64,000 nt of DNA. It comes from Diatrype stigma (lineage: Eukaryota > Ascomycota > Sordariomycetes > Xylariales > Diatrypaceae). Of the stretch, positions 12,801 to 25,886 are shown piece after piece. The stretch is from positions 1 through 64,000 of the forward strand of contig JAKJXP020000041.1 in assembly GCA_022225965.2 (NCBI GenBank). The letters are read 5' to 3'. Both the position numbers and the translations under genes were made by a program. The notes beneath the pieces were generated by a model. That model made no database searches and had not been told where the DNA came from. It worked only from the letters and a program-made list of their open reading frames with translations. Numbering within the stretch: the stretch's first letter is position 1; every line of letters begins with the position of its first letter.

Positions 12801-13440
12801 TTTATATAAATAAGGGAATTAAAGTTTTCCGAACTTTTTGCGTTAATTAGATTCATTATAAATTGCTTAATTTGCTGATATATTAGTCGGGCTCATTATT
12901 AATAAACGGGTTTAAGTGTAAGTTATTAAAATACGTTCCGGGTAACATCGAAAAATAAGGAATATGTTATAAGCATTTCGAACTTGGCTCCGGTATTTTT
13001 TTTTATTTTTTTTTAGGTATTAATTTAATTACAGCCAGAATGGAATTTGTTAGGACATTTTTGGAGGTCCTTAAAAAATAAATAAAAAAATTTCCGTAAA
13101 ACTTATATCTTTTCGGAACTAAGCTTTGTTGCTACCGTTTTGTCGTTTGGCCTTTTCAAAATAAAAGAAATGGCTTTCGGGATATTATCGTTATTATAAT
13201 TGCTATTAGCCATTATAAATGAATTTATAAAAATAACAGAAACCGGTTTCTTAAGGTTTGTTCCGGGGATTTGTTACGGGGGAATTAAAGGCCGTTAAGG
13301 GTGAATAATATTCGATATTCTCGAAGGGAATGCTTGATTTAAAGGCAAAGGTAAATAAAGCTTACGATATAAAAAGGAACTATATAAAGACGAGTCTTAG
13401 CAAAGTATAAAGGTAGGAAAAAAGAGTTATAAAAGAATGA
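9860..13440 (-). mobile_element. Decayed, 3'-truncated LINE, copy B
   Basis: This is a second copy of the same family, directly upstream of copy A in the same orientation. It carries the 5' block (13,440-13,350) and a zinc-knuckle region (about 11,995-11,880; CGKKYKVYE then VKCFNYCSSY), which aligns residue by residue with that of copy A. It also has an endonuclease segment with VITGNFNVIY at about 10,660-10,637, where the metal-binding GDFN aspartate reads Asn. It continues to the 9868-10,040 block shared with 2670-2840 and stops there, so RT core and 3' end are missing. The endonuclease region aligns with copy A over at least 10,640-10,770 versus 6880-7010. It cannot be active. Confidence 0.75.
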
Positions 13441-16400
13441 AGTAATAAGAATAATTAATTACGTTTAATAATATTAAAAGTAAAGACGTTTTAAATAACT
13501 AAGTTATATTATAATCTAAGTAATTATCTAAAATTAAGTATTTAAGAAATAAATGAAGTTATATATAATTTTTGTATATTATAATACTAATAAATGTAAT
13601 AAGAATTTAAACGAATCTTTGCGATTTCTTAAAATCCAGTATTTCGTTAAATCTCTTAAATCCTAATAGATTTAAAAAGATTCATTTTACGTAATCGTAT
13701 AATTTTTCCTCCGGTTTACGGATTTATTAAAATGTTATTTTCTCTTATTATATAACGTTATGCCTATTAGTTTTCATAAGCTATAATAAGTAAAAGCAAT
13801 GTTATTCTTTCTTATTTAATTATAGCATTATAATAAAAGAAATTAAATATATTGCTTTGAATTTTAATACGTTTATAAATAAAAAAAGGCTTTCGATAAC
13901 GCGGTTAAAAGCTTTTATAACGTTTAACGTTATACTTATTACCACTTAAAGTGCAGGTTATAAGTAAATAAAGCATTAAACATAATTACGGCCGCATTAG
14001 CTACCTAGAATATTGCTAGCAAATGGGAACTTGTTACCTTAATCGGTTAGAATTAGTGCATTGCTGTTAAAATTTACGGAGGTTATAATAAGATTAAAAC
14101 AATGGCTTCTCTTACCATGAAAGGGACAGGGCCCTCCTCGTGTTCCGAGGGGATATGGCGTATGGTTTGCTTAGCCATTTTAAAGCTCGGCTTTTTTAAT
14201 AATCTTAAACAAATTACATCATTTAATAACTACGAAATTCTTAATAATTATTACGAGATATTTTTTTTAAATAAGCCGTTATAATATATAAATAATATAT
14301 ACTTTTATTTATACTTAAAACCTTTTATTTAATAATATATCTTTAAAGTTAATAATATAAGTATAACATTATTTAATATGCTAGCCTGTTTTAAGAAGTT
14401 AACCTTAATTAAGCAACCTCGGGCGAATAATAGCTTAGTATAAGACTAATAAAAAGGGTTTTTTAATGCTTTATTCTTTCTTGGAATTAATATTATATCA
14501 AAATAACTTCTTTTTAATGCTGTAACTTATAATTAAGTCGGCTAAACAGTTTTATTAAAACAGTGCAACCATTATTTAGTTCACATATAAATCTTTTAAA
14601 TAATAAAGTATATATAACTTATTAATAAGTAAAGTTGTAATGCTGTAAGTAACGTGGATAATAGCCTTACCCACAAGTGATCACGTTGTTAGACCCAAGG
14701 CACAGCAGCAGCACTACAGAGGACCAGAACATCAGTCTAGTGTATGTGTTAAGTGGTGTTTGACGGCTGCGTTATGCGCATAGTTAAGACCCAAGGAACA
14801 GTGCCTAGATACAAGGGGATATAAGTGACAACACCTGGAACGCTCCTCAGCCATTCGATGAATTTGAGTAGCAACAGCAGTGGTTAATGCTAACGGGGTC
14901 CAGCCGCGAAGCGGTATCCCAAAACCTCCCTTGCGGCATATGGCCATAAAAGCATCATATGTATGATACGATACAGAGTAACAAAGGATCCCCCCCCCCC
15001 CGTCATCATCTTATAGCACTGGTACACTAGGAGGACAGTTACCGGAAATGGAAAACCCATTCATATGAATAGGGGCATTGGCCATATAATATTTCCCGTC
15101 TTCGTCATTGACCAGAATACATACAAGATCACCTACGCACATACAACTGTACTACGCTGCTTGAGCCACCTATTCTACTGTCGCTGTGCATATCGTTACA
15201 CTGTCGAGCCCGTATGGTTCTTATGCTATGGTGCTCATTGACTCTGTCACTCAACATGACGAGCATAGACGAAAGGCAGTTTCATGCTTTGAGTTGAATC
15301 AGTAAGCAATGCGGCCTGGGGCAAGCAAAAGGCCCAACACCCAAGCCATAGACTACGTCAAGCCTAGAAACATCCTTCCCTTCAACACTTACGGACTTGC
15401 CCCCATCCTCATACTGTCACCCATGGTTCTGAGGGGAACACTGGATGCATGAAAGGTTCGGGATTAACGGGAAGACACAGGGCTTCCACGATACACCCAT
15501 TCTTCATGGTGTATTGTCGCATGTGGTTTTACTACAGTTAAGACCTACAACTACCTAGGCCTACGTACGCCGCTGCTGCTCAATTTGGTGTATATTAAAA
15601 TTGTCCTGAGTTTCCCGAGACTAGCCTTGTGTAATGTTATGATGCGGTATAGTTTCTCCATGTTGCTTTCTTACCTCGATCTAGAAACACCGTGATGTTC
15701 GATTCCAGCATATCCCTACCCCCTACTAAAACTGACATCCCATGTGTACGCAGGTATCAACTGGGCGCATATGTGAGTTGCAAGAGGAAGGTACTCTGTC
15801 AAACGCCGACCACCCTTTTTATTACCTCTCCTGTTTTCACTCACACGGCACTTGGTTAGTCCACGGGTCATGCTTGAGTATGTTGGAGCTTGTCAATGAA
15901 GAACAGATACATGATACGGGTTCAAGTGATTGCAACTCGAGAATACTTGCAATAGGGTTTTATGGTTGACTTGGAACACTTATGACTGTACCATATAATG
16001 ACTACCATGATTTACCGTGAGTCTACGAGAGGTATATTGCTACGCTTAGTTGATATCACCAGGTTTGCATTAGCGAAGCGCACAACAGCCCCATCTACGC
16101 CCCTGATCGATACCCCGACATTTTCATGTTGCCATATAAGATCGGTATCTACATGCTACATGCCTCGATTTACTCTATACACTCATCACTGTATATGGGA
16201 GGATGCATGTAATCATGACCATGGTTAAAGTAACGTTATTATGTCCATATTTCTTAAATATCGTAAATGCAAAGATAAGACGGTTGTAATCTAAAGCCCA
16301 GGATGATGATAATAGTAGTTATAGCTGGATAAGTTAGAACCCCGTAAGGAGTAAACTTCCCTAGTCATGGGATAACTGTATATAATGTAGGAACTACCTT

Positions 16401-17390
16401 TATGATGTTCATATGTTGGTTAATATGGCATTAAAAACACCATGTTAGTTGTTTCCAAATAAAACCAATATGTACATAACAAATAGCTCTCTTTAAGAAT
16501 AAAATTAGCCAAGTGGAGCAATTATAACATTCCTGAATCAACTAACAATTAAGCAAGTATAATTCTTACATCTCGCCTTACTGTAGTTATTAACTACTTG
16601 CCCACTTATAATGCCCAGAAAGAAACCATATTCCTTAAGGTAGGTAAAGACCATTTCAAAGCGGCCGGCATGTTCGTGCCAACCATTCTCAGCGACGTAT
16701 GAATGGGAGATAAGAAAAGCTCGACACGTATCGCAACCATCCCTCCCTATATCTAAACACACCTAGCTAAACAAATAGCAACCATGATATTATATAAGAA
16801 GCGAACGTAACAAATGCCAACTTGCCAACAACCACCTGACCACAGGAATGAAGATACGTAAAATACCGAGTTTACGATGGCCCTGTTAAGATCTACAGGA
16901 TGAAGTTATCGGCATGTGGAACTTCAAGAAAGACTGAACTTGAAACGAGGCCGATAGGATTAATAAGGCTACGAGCCGGTCAACTACTTCAAGGTACCAC
17001 AGTAGCAGGTGCATTAATAGGCTATCGTCACCTCCAGTACATGCTGGGCTAGCCTCCGTTTGCCCATGGCTATCAAAACGTGTGATCATACCATCCCACC
17101 AAATCAGGAAGAACAACAACGTACTCTTCCAAATCTATTACGTACGCAAACAACCACCACACATCACAAGACAACATAAGGTGTCACGACCTACCTACCC
17201 CCCCTGAAATGTTGTGGTCACGTTCTGCTAGAAGCTCACAAAGTGAATCTAAAACAAGGACTCTAATTCGATACGCCTCGATATGCAAATGTTGATCTAA
17301 CTACTGTACACTATGCACAGAACTGCAACGAGCCAGCCACCTGCACCGGATCCAGATCCCTCAAATTCGCCTTATACCCTGCCTTGGGAT
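13440..17390. other. Gene-free transition from AT-rich block to gene-rich DNA
   Basis: The first 1.2 kb is AT-rich and low in complexity, with one more GC-balanced patch near 14,100-14,170. After about 14,640 base composition becomes balanced and stop codons less dense. Frames up to 88 codons occur (for example 15,742-15,969, 15,998-16,228 and 16,886-17,119), but none shows a known motif or consistent codon use. A C-run lies near 14,991-15,001. I see no tRNA, transposon terminus or spliced gene. The stretch could be older repeat debris or the 3' flank of KGD2. Confidence 0.5.
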
Positions 17391-17397
17391 TTCGCCA

Positions 17398-18888
17398 TTA
17401 CAGCAGCATGCGCCGGGGATCCTCGATGTACTCCTTGACCTTGACGAGGAACTGAACCGCCTCTCTGCCGTCGAGCAGACGGTGATCGTACGTAAGAGCC
17501 AGGTACATCATCGGCCGGATCTCGACCTTGCCGTTGACGGCAATGGGCCTCTCCTTGATAGCGTGGAGACCAAGCACGGCGCTCTGCGGCAGGTTGATGA
17601 TGGGCGTACCGTACAAGGAACCGAAGACGCCACCGTTGCTGATGGTGAATGTACCACCCGCCATATCCTCGATGGTAAGCTTGCCGTCACGAGCCTGTGA
17701 AAATGTGATTAGCGGTATTTCTAGCTAAGCAATTGGAAGACAGAGCACCGACCTTCCTGCCCATATCAGCAATAGACTTCTCGATAGCGATCATATCCAA
17801 CGACTCGGTGTTGCGAACAACTGGAGTGACAAGTCCCTTCTCGGTCGCAACAGCGACGCTGATATCGACGTAATCCCTGTACACGATGGTATCGCCGCCG
17901 TTCTCACCCTCGATGGAAGCGTTGACAGCGGGAAGATCGCGCATGGCCAAGACACTGGCACGAGCAAAGGCGCTCATGAAACCGAGCTTCACACCGGTCT
18001 TCTTGAGAACGTCATCCTTGTAGAGCTTCCGGAACTCCATCAGGGACGACATATCAACCTCGTTGAAGGTAGTGAGGGAAGCAGCCGTATTCTGGGACTG
18101 CTTTAGACGCTCGGCGATACGAAGTCGCATGCGGTTCATCTTGACCTGTACCCAATTCATCAATTTCCATATTCATTCACACTCCCAACCAAGTCCCGGA
18201 CCAATACATACACGTCGCTCCTCGCGGCTCCCTAGTACGGGACCACTGGTAGCCGGCTGGGACTCCTTCTTGGGCTGAGCATCCTTCTTGGGTTGGGGCG
18301 CAGGGCTGGGCTTGGCGGCTTCGGGTTCGGGTTTCGACTCTGGCTTTTTCTCAGACTCGGCGGGCGCTGGTTTAGCATCGGTAGAGGCTTCCTTCTTCTT
18401 GGGGGGTTCCTTGGACTCGGGCTTCTCGGCGCCTTCGGGCTTTGCAGCGCCTGCTTCTATCTTGGCGATCTCCTGATCGACAACGACGGTGTCCTCCTCT
18501 TTCGCCAGTAGCTCCCTCAGGATACCAGCTTCCGGCGCATTGACGGCGACATCGATCTGGAGGGGCAAAAGCGTCAGCAAGCCGGGCAGCGCTAAACAAC
18601 GGACACAGTATCATCCGTTGGCGCGATTAAAGGTCTATGTGTTACCTTGTCCGTCTCAATGGTGGCGATCTCCTCGTCCTGCTCAACATATTCGCCTATC
18701 TGCTTGTTCCACTGCTTCAAAGTACCCTCGGTGATAGACTCGGCCATCTGCGGGACCTTTACGACCGTATCGGCGTAGGTGCGGACCTGGTTCATCAAAA
18801 GGGGTAATGGCATGCCCCGCAATGGCTGTTGCACCGATCGGCGCAAATTGACGACACGCGCCGCGGTAAGAACTCTTCTTGACAGCAT
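17398..18888 (-). CDS. KGD2: Dihydrolipoyllysine succinyltransferase, E2 of 2-oxoglutarate dehydrogenase
   Basis: E2 core subunit of the mitochondrial 2-oxoglutarate dehydrogenase complex; it transfers succinyl from lipoyl-lysine to CoA in the TCA cycle. Four exons (18646-18888, 18212-18556, 17753-18145, 17398-17694) join in frame to 425 residues. An Arg-rich mitochondrial presequence covers about residues 1-38. One lipoyl domain (about 41-117) has its lipoylated Lys in ETDK (Lys81). A Pro/Ala/Lys/Glu linker (about 120-190) follows, then the catalytic acyltransferase domain (about 195-425) with DHRLLDG (His398, Asp402). There is one lipoyl domain and no obvious E3-binding domain, as usual for this family and unlike pyruvate dehydrogenase E2. 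Length is typical. The donor of the third intron is GTCGGT, weaker than the others, but the GRK-ARDGKL junction matches the family. LPD1, its E3 partner, lies about 26 kb away. Confidence 0.96.
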
Positions 18889-19517
18889 GATGACGGTCGA
18901 ATGGATGGCGACGTCGACGAGACGGAGGACGGTTATGGATAGAGTAAGGGAGAGAAGAGGGATGGTCTAAGCCAGCTTGCAGATTCGAGGCTCGCTATGG
19001 ATTCCTCTCTGTGGGTTGTAAGTACTACGCAAGTCAGGTGCAAAAACAAGATAACAGAATACGAAAGGATTGATTGATGAAGCTGGGTCCGCTTGATCGC
19101 TCGGCTGGCTGGCTGGCTGGCTATTTACCTATGGTATTAATGGCTACCGGAACTACGGAGAAACGGGGGAGGGAAGGAAGAGCCTCGGGGAGGAACTCGG
19201 AGGGAGATAACCAAAAACAAGAACAAGGAGGCTCCGAAGAGAGACGGAGAGGCGGTCCAAGCTGATGATGTTGAAATTCTAAGTTGGATATTGAGACTTT
19301 GGAAGTCGGCCGGGGGTCAGGCTCAGCGAATAACAGAAGAGCCAAAGTAATGAAGAGTTTAGTGAGACAAATTGAGACAAAGCCAATGAAGCTGTAGCAA
19401 ATCGCTAAGTACTACATAGAAAAGTCGCAACTACTACTGCTACGGCGGTTTCTGAATCTGGATAGCTCCACGCGCTGCTTCCCATTTTTTCCCGTCGCAG
19501 GTCGGCAGGTCGGGAGG

Positions 19518-19560
19518 CAGTGACCAGTGACCAGTGACCAGTGATCAGTGACCACTGGTC
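19518..19560. repeat. Tandem 7-bp repeat with terminal inverse
   Basis: Five copies of CAGTGAC, the fourth reading CAGTGAT, are followed at once by CACTGGTC, the inverse complement of GACCAGTG. The array could fold as a hairpin. It lies about 0.6 kb upstream of the KGD2 start codon. Confidence 0.85.
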
Positions 19561-20325
19561 ATTGGTCTGAGACGTCCAGCGTACCGATGGGTACCACCCA
19601 CACCCATTACGTAGTGGGCAGGTGTGGCGGCAGGGAACAGCTACCTACGATATACCTGTAATCCTATCCACATACCTGTAAGTTCCATAATTGACCGGAA
19701 ACTGAACTTTTCGAATTCCCATTCTACTATAATTAGCGCAAAGATGCACGTTTACGTCGGTATTTGCACCAGGGTGAACGGAATATCCGAGGCTACTGTT
19801 TCCAGCCGTTCCCCCTTCTCTTTTGTTTGATGTTCAGGAGAGCCGAGCGCACATTGACCTGTAGTCATAGCATAGGTTGCCTGTAACCTGAAAGTATCAA
19901 GAATGACGAGGTGATACTAAGCGATCCAGGTATACTCGCGAGATCCTCTTTGTGTGTGCTAGTGAGTGTCTGAGTGCGTGAAAATGTGCATCTCGTGCAC
20001 TGGTAACGGTCACCGGGACCATCCAAATAGCTGCCGGTTTTATCCGTTGTTTCCGGCTGATGATGGAAAGCTTGCAATGGCGGGATGGATCTTGTTAAGG
20101 AGTTAGAGAGTCCGCACACGCATCAAGCTGGCAAATGAGGGACGAAACAATAACTCCACCTACGTAGCCACGTTGATTGGGGCTGCTGTACCACAAGGCC
20201 AGGATGCTTGTGGCTGAAGGAGATGATGCTCCCGTCCTCAGTTGCTAGCAGCTGCCAATGAACGCACTGCCAAGCAAGGGAGGCTTATTGATTACCTAAA
20301 CCCGTGGATCTTGGCAGATTCCATT

Positions 20326-20360
20326 GGCAGGGCTGGCAGGGCTGGCAGGGCTGGCAGGCT
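20326..20360. repeat. Tandem 9-bp GGCAGGGCT repeat
   Basis: Nearly four consecutive copies of GGCAGGGCT, about 0.33 kb upstream of the NDUFB9 start. No evidence of translation. Confidence 0.85.
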
Positions 20361-20684
20361 GGGTGCCTCAGCAATCAGGCCGCCCACTCTCCAACCAGTG
20401 AGGTTCAAGGTAATTATCGAATTGAAGCTCCCGCTCCAGCTCGAGCATCCCGCGATAGAGAGAGCAATCTCCCAACATCGACCCTTCGCATTCGACGACG
20501 ACCCTCTCCGCTCCATCGGTAGCCCATTTACTACCGGAACAGGCCCAGCAAGAACGACCGCGTGATCGACTCGTCCTGCGGTATTTGCGGCCACCCGCCT
20601 GCACCCAGCTCCGCACGAGGAGTTAGAGGGAGATTGCATCATACATCATACACACACCACATAGAGAAGGAGAAAGGGCTCAAC

Positions 20685-21356
20685 ATGTCGAACCGACAGG
20701 CCGCCTTGTGAGATTGCAACTCGCCTTCCTTGAGGCAGGTCCAGCAATATCTTTCTAACCGCAAGCTGTCCCGCAGGTCGCTCTACCGGCGCTCCTTGAA
20801 GCTGTCGCTCGACTGGGCCGTCCACCGTCACCTGTGGCGAGGCCAAGCTCTGTATATCCGATCCCTCTTCGAAGCCAACAAGAATGTCACGGACATAAGA
20901 AAACAACGGGTACGCATTGCTGCACGTTCCTGTCAACACGTACCTAGCTGTAGCTACACTGGCCCCGAGCTAGGCCGGCCATCCGGCACAATAGCATGCA
21001 GGGACAGGTGACACGGTTTCGATGCATCGTTGGCTGACTCGAATGGTGCTTGGAATATATAGGCATTACTGAGCGAGACTGAGAAGCTGCTGCGAACATG
21101 GAAACACCCCGACCCCTATACTCCTCCTACAGCTCCCGGAGGTACGTTGAAGACTCCCGCTTTGATCTGCCTCTGCTACGGGAATCAAACTCAAGTTGCA
21201 CCGACCAATTGACTGACATCTGGAATAGGCTCCAAGTTCGAGAGAAACCTGCCATCACCTATTACTACCCGTGAGTTCCCCCGAGGTGCCATTGTGCCTT
21301 CTCTACGTCCGAAATATACTGACATGACCTCAGCACCTCCGGACCTCAAATTTTAG
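20685..21356 (+). CDS. NDUFB9: NADH:ubiquinone oxidoreductase (complex I) LYR subunit NDUFB9/B22
   Basis: Accessory subunit of mitochondrial complex I, on the membrane arm in known structures, where it pairs with an acyl carrier protein through its LYR motif. It is split into five short exons (20685-20707, 20777-20909, 21063-21141, 21229-21270, 21334-21356) that join in frame to 99 residues. The N-terminus has the LYR tripeptide at residues 10-12 in ALSLYRRSLKLSLDW. Family-typical segments follow: HLWRGQALYIRSLFEANKNV, WKHPDPYTPPTAPGG and SKFERNLPSP. It ends in PPPDLKF. The first exon is only 23 nt, and the donor lies inside what looks like a TTG-TGA read-through stop, which is why simple ORF scanning misses the gene. 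Convergent with H2A, with 555 bp between stops. The first intron has a TCTAAC branch point close to CCGCAG. Confidence 0.92.
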
Positions 21357-22553
<1,197 letters not shown>

Positions 22554-25225
22554 CTTGATGGTTGGTTTGGGTGAAAAGTTGGGTAAGTGTGGTTGTAGTG
22601 TTGGTTATGGATGCGAAAAGTCAAACTGACTTGTGCTGGTGAAGGCTGCTGGTGAAGATGGAGGCGTTGAGTTGATGAAAATAGATACGTTGTTGGAAGA
22701 TGGAAATGGGAGAAGATGTGGTGGGGGAGAAGCTCTTTAAGTAGGTCGGTCGCGTCAGAGGATGGGATTGTAGAATCACCAGGTAAAAGCGCGGGTTTGC
22801 CGCTAGTCCGCATTGGGGCTGTTGCGTCTCTCTTGCAGTCCGCCTTTCCTGCGCGCTTTCCTAGCAGCCTGGTACCCCAGCAGGGCCACCACCCAGCACG
22901 CCAGGCCTTCGCTAGGGCACAATTGATTTCAAGAATGGAGGATTGGAAGCTTAGGCCAACCCACATCCACGCTCAGCACCTGCTGCAACCAACTGAAAGC
23001 GCAATCAAGTACCTACGTACCCTGGTTAGGTAATGGGCGTTTTGTTACCAAATCAATTGAGAATAATGCAATCAAGCCAATCAGATCAACGGATGCCACA
23101 AAATGCAGTCACCAAAGCGAAAAAACACAACAAAAGAAAAAACATTGATAAACCCGGACAGGCCCGCCCCAAGTCGGGCCTGCAGTCTGCCGGACCTGCA
23201 ATGCAAGATCACACCCGAATATCTCAAAATCCGAAACTCTCAAAACGTCGGGCATCCCCCCATGCCCAGGTGCGCCGGCACGTCCACTCGCCTTGATCCC
23301 TCACGATTGCAATTTTTCAAATCAGTTCTGCCATCCACCACAACAAACGGAAGCGCATTCTTTGTCCCGCCCCTTTATTGTTCCCAACTCACTTTACTCT
23401 CTGATTCTGATTCAATCTCACAAGCTGCAACCTTTTCCCCCTTGAACCTGATTTGCTACAATAGGCTTCCATATTGTTTTTTCCCTCTTGTGTTCCAACT
23501 CCGATTTTCTGATGTGACTCGGCGGCTCTGATGCCTAGTCAATTGTTTACTGATTCTGATCCGACTCTTGCTGATCCGACTCTTGCTGTGCAGTGTCTTC
23601 GAACTTTTCGAGTACGCATACTGCATACTGATTTCCGTTTTCTGGTCTGAACTCCGATTCATCTGGGTTGATCTGCACTTTCCAGTACACCCAGATGTCT
23701 CGGAAACATGCAGTGTTCATGGAAAACTTTGAGATGCAGGGCGTAGTTCATAGATGTAGACTTCATGACTCCAAAATATCGAGTTTTCATACAAATCATG
23801 CCGTATTTGACCTATTGCATGTTATTTTATCAGGATGCACACTCAAATCTGATCACCGGCTCTGAGGCCGTGGAATCGGAGCGAGATTTGCTAGTGAAGT
23901 CGTGATACTGGGCCGGAGCCGGCTTACACAACGAGTATCTCGGAGGATTATGTGGAAAAGCTCGGAGAGCCGAGATCTAGGCACCGTCATCTAACTACGG
24001 AGCTGGCACGGGTCACGATAGCATCATTCGGCGCCATGCTTCTGTCGGTACGGGGGTCCACCTGCCGCGAATGTCACACACATGCCGACGGGCAAGGCTG
24101 ATCCCCAATATTAACCATCTATGTACATGATGCATCAAGCCCTAGGCTACACAGACAGACAGGCAGGTAGCGGGCACCTGCGCACACAGGAAGCCAGCAG
24201 GACATAGATCCCTAGGTATTATTCTTGACTAGTACTAGTTACTCCTGCATAACACATCAATGTGTAGGTGATTCGTGATCCCCAGCCTCCCCCAGGTACG
24301 AGTAGTCCCTGCATCGATGACAATGATGGCCTGGGCTGTGAGGCTGTCGGGGCGGTCTGGGGATGGGCAGCGGTAGGTACATCAGTAGGGCCCTGGCAAT
24401 ATCGAGAGTACATGTATTCTGTGATGGGGCATCAATGGGCATTAGGGACTAAGGAATTAAAAAACACATTCCGGGGGAATTATCTGATTGGCTGCCTTGC
24501 GCTCGACTGCCTAATCCGTCCAATTGTTGTGCGTCTCTGTTGTGACCCTCAGACGCTTCTGATTGTGGAAAAGCATTCCTAGGGGTTCTAGCCGCAGTGG
24601 AGGGCGCTGGAGGTCCATGCTTGCAACGCGTTTACAGGGCCAGAAGCGCCGCAAATCGAGAATCAGTCGCGCGACCGTGTGTGGTACCCTGGCGCGTTCT
24701 GGCGTGTTGCGGCAGGATAGTGGGGGATTTGTGGAATTTGTGGGATCTGGTGGTACCCAGGTACCCTGATTGCTTATCTTAGTGCACCCCAGGCGCGCCC
24801 GTTTTAGCCTGGCTCCAGCCTGGTAGCCACATCAAACCTTGTAGCCAATGCGCCAATGCGCCAGTTGCACCAAAAACACACCACCGCCTGCACCCGCAAG
24901 TTGCAACCCACATGCCACTGCACCAGCACCTGCAACTGCCACTGCCACCTCGATTTTAGTGATCGGAACCTGAAAGGCATCAGCAACCCGGCGGCATTCA
25001 ATCCAGTCAAATCAGTAACCACGCTAGTGCCTTTCGCGTCCAGCTACAAAAGGACTGCACCACCCCCCATCTCTCCTTACAACAACATCCTTCGCATTTC
25101 CCATCTACAACTTCTAACTTAACCCACCCACCAGCAGCAGCTCATCTACGCATTTGGATTTATCCATCACTCTCAATTCACAAACAGACTACATTCACAT
25201 TTACCACTTTTCCACCCAACCCAAA
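22554..25225. other. Divergent H2A-H2B promoter region
   Basis: This is the shared upstream region of the histone pair, 2,672 bp long. It contains a CCAAT box with CCAATCA near 23,077 and an inverse ATTGG near 24,485. A 15-bp tandem duplication lies near 23,558-23,587. A CA/GC-rich stretch near 24,830-24,950 repeats GCCAATGCG and TGCACC-type words. No protein-coding or RNA gene recognised. Confidence 0.55.
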
Positions 25226-25886
25226 ATGCCTCCCAAAGCTGCCGACAAGAAGCCCGCCTCCAAGGCCCCGGCTACTGCCTCCAAGGCTCCCGAGAAGAAG
25301 GATGCCGGCAAGAAGACCGCTGCCACTGGCGAGAAGAAGAAGCGCACCAAGGCGCGAAAGGAGACCTACTCCTCCTACATCTACAAGGGTAAGTCAAACC
25401 ATTCTGCATTCCGCATTCCGCTTCTCGCATCGCATCCTTTGGACGCGATTTTGGCTCTTGGGCTTCAATCAGCGCGTCTTTTCGCGTGTCTGGACGCGAC
25501 AATGCGATCTACAATAGGAAACGCATCAACATGTACTGACATTCAATGATTTCTAGTCCTCAAGCAGGTCCACCCCGACACTGGTATCTCCAACCGTGCC
25601 ATGTCCATCCTGAACTCGTTCGTCAACGGTAAGCTATACACCCCGCACTCCTGTTTGGCGCGCACCCGCCTCCCCGCATCGCATCATTCTAACGTGCTCG
25701 TTTCTAGATATCTTCGAGAGAGTCGCTACCGAGGCCTCCAAGCTGGCTGCCTACAACAAGAAGTCCACCATCTCCTCCCGGGAGATCCAGACCTCAGTCC
25801 GCTTGATCCTGCCCGGTGAGCTGGCCAAGCACGCCGTGTCAGAAGGTACCAAGGCCGTCACCAAGTACTCTTCGTCCACGAAATAG
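25226..25886 (+). CDS. HTB1: Histone H2B
   Basis: Core histone H2B. Three exons (25226-25388, 25557-25628, 25708-25886) join in frame to 137 residues. The Lys/Ala-rich tail begins [20 protein letters not shown]. The fold starts at [20 protein letters not shown] and includes [20 protein letters not shown] and [20 protein letters not shown]. The C-terminal helix is [20 protein letters not shown] and the end is SSSTK, which holds the Lys normally ubiquitinated in fungi. Both introns use GTAAG donors and lie at the family's usual sites. Length is typical. Confidence 0.98.

Larger units (their letters stand above)
1..14640. other. AT-rich, RIP-affected transposon block
   Basis: This block is strongly AT-rich and dominated by TA-containing words, while CG dinucleotides are still common and CA/TG are scarce. 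That is the pattern expected if C-to-T change acted mainly at CpA. Relics inside show the expected lesions: Gln and Trp codons turned into stops, and catalytic Asp codons turned into Asn. No intact gene is present; the open frames of 60-100 codons have low-complexity, AT-driven composition. The first 240 bases differ in being GC-rich, with a G-run near position 8 and three copies of a GGGGACGT word. The right boundary is gradual, around 14.6 kb. RIP is an inference from these lesions; no index was computed. Confidence 0.85.
18889..20684. other. Intergenic region between divergent KGD2 and NDUFB9 genes
   Basis: This is the shared upstream region of two divergent nuclear genes for mitochondrial proteins. 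It contains a tandem array of a 7-bp CAGTGAC unit (19,518-19,552) followed by its inverse CACTGGTC, and an array of a 9-bp GGCAGGGCT unit (about 20,326-20,360). Frames of 60-116 codons are present but low in complexity and overlap on both strands. No further gene recognised. Confidence 0.55.

Noticed and set aside
14102..14284. 60-codon + strand frame in a more balanced patch of the AT-rich block.
   Set aside because: It loses complexity after about 30 codons and has no motif; no splice continuation was found.
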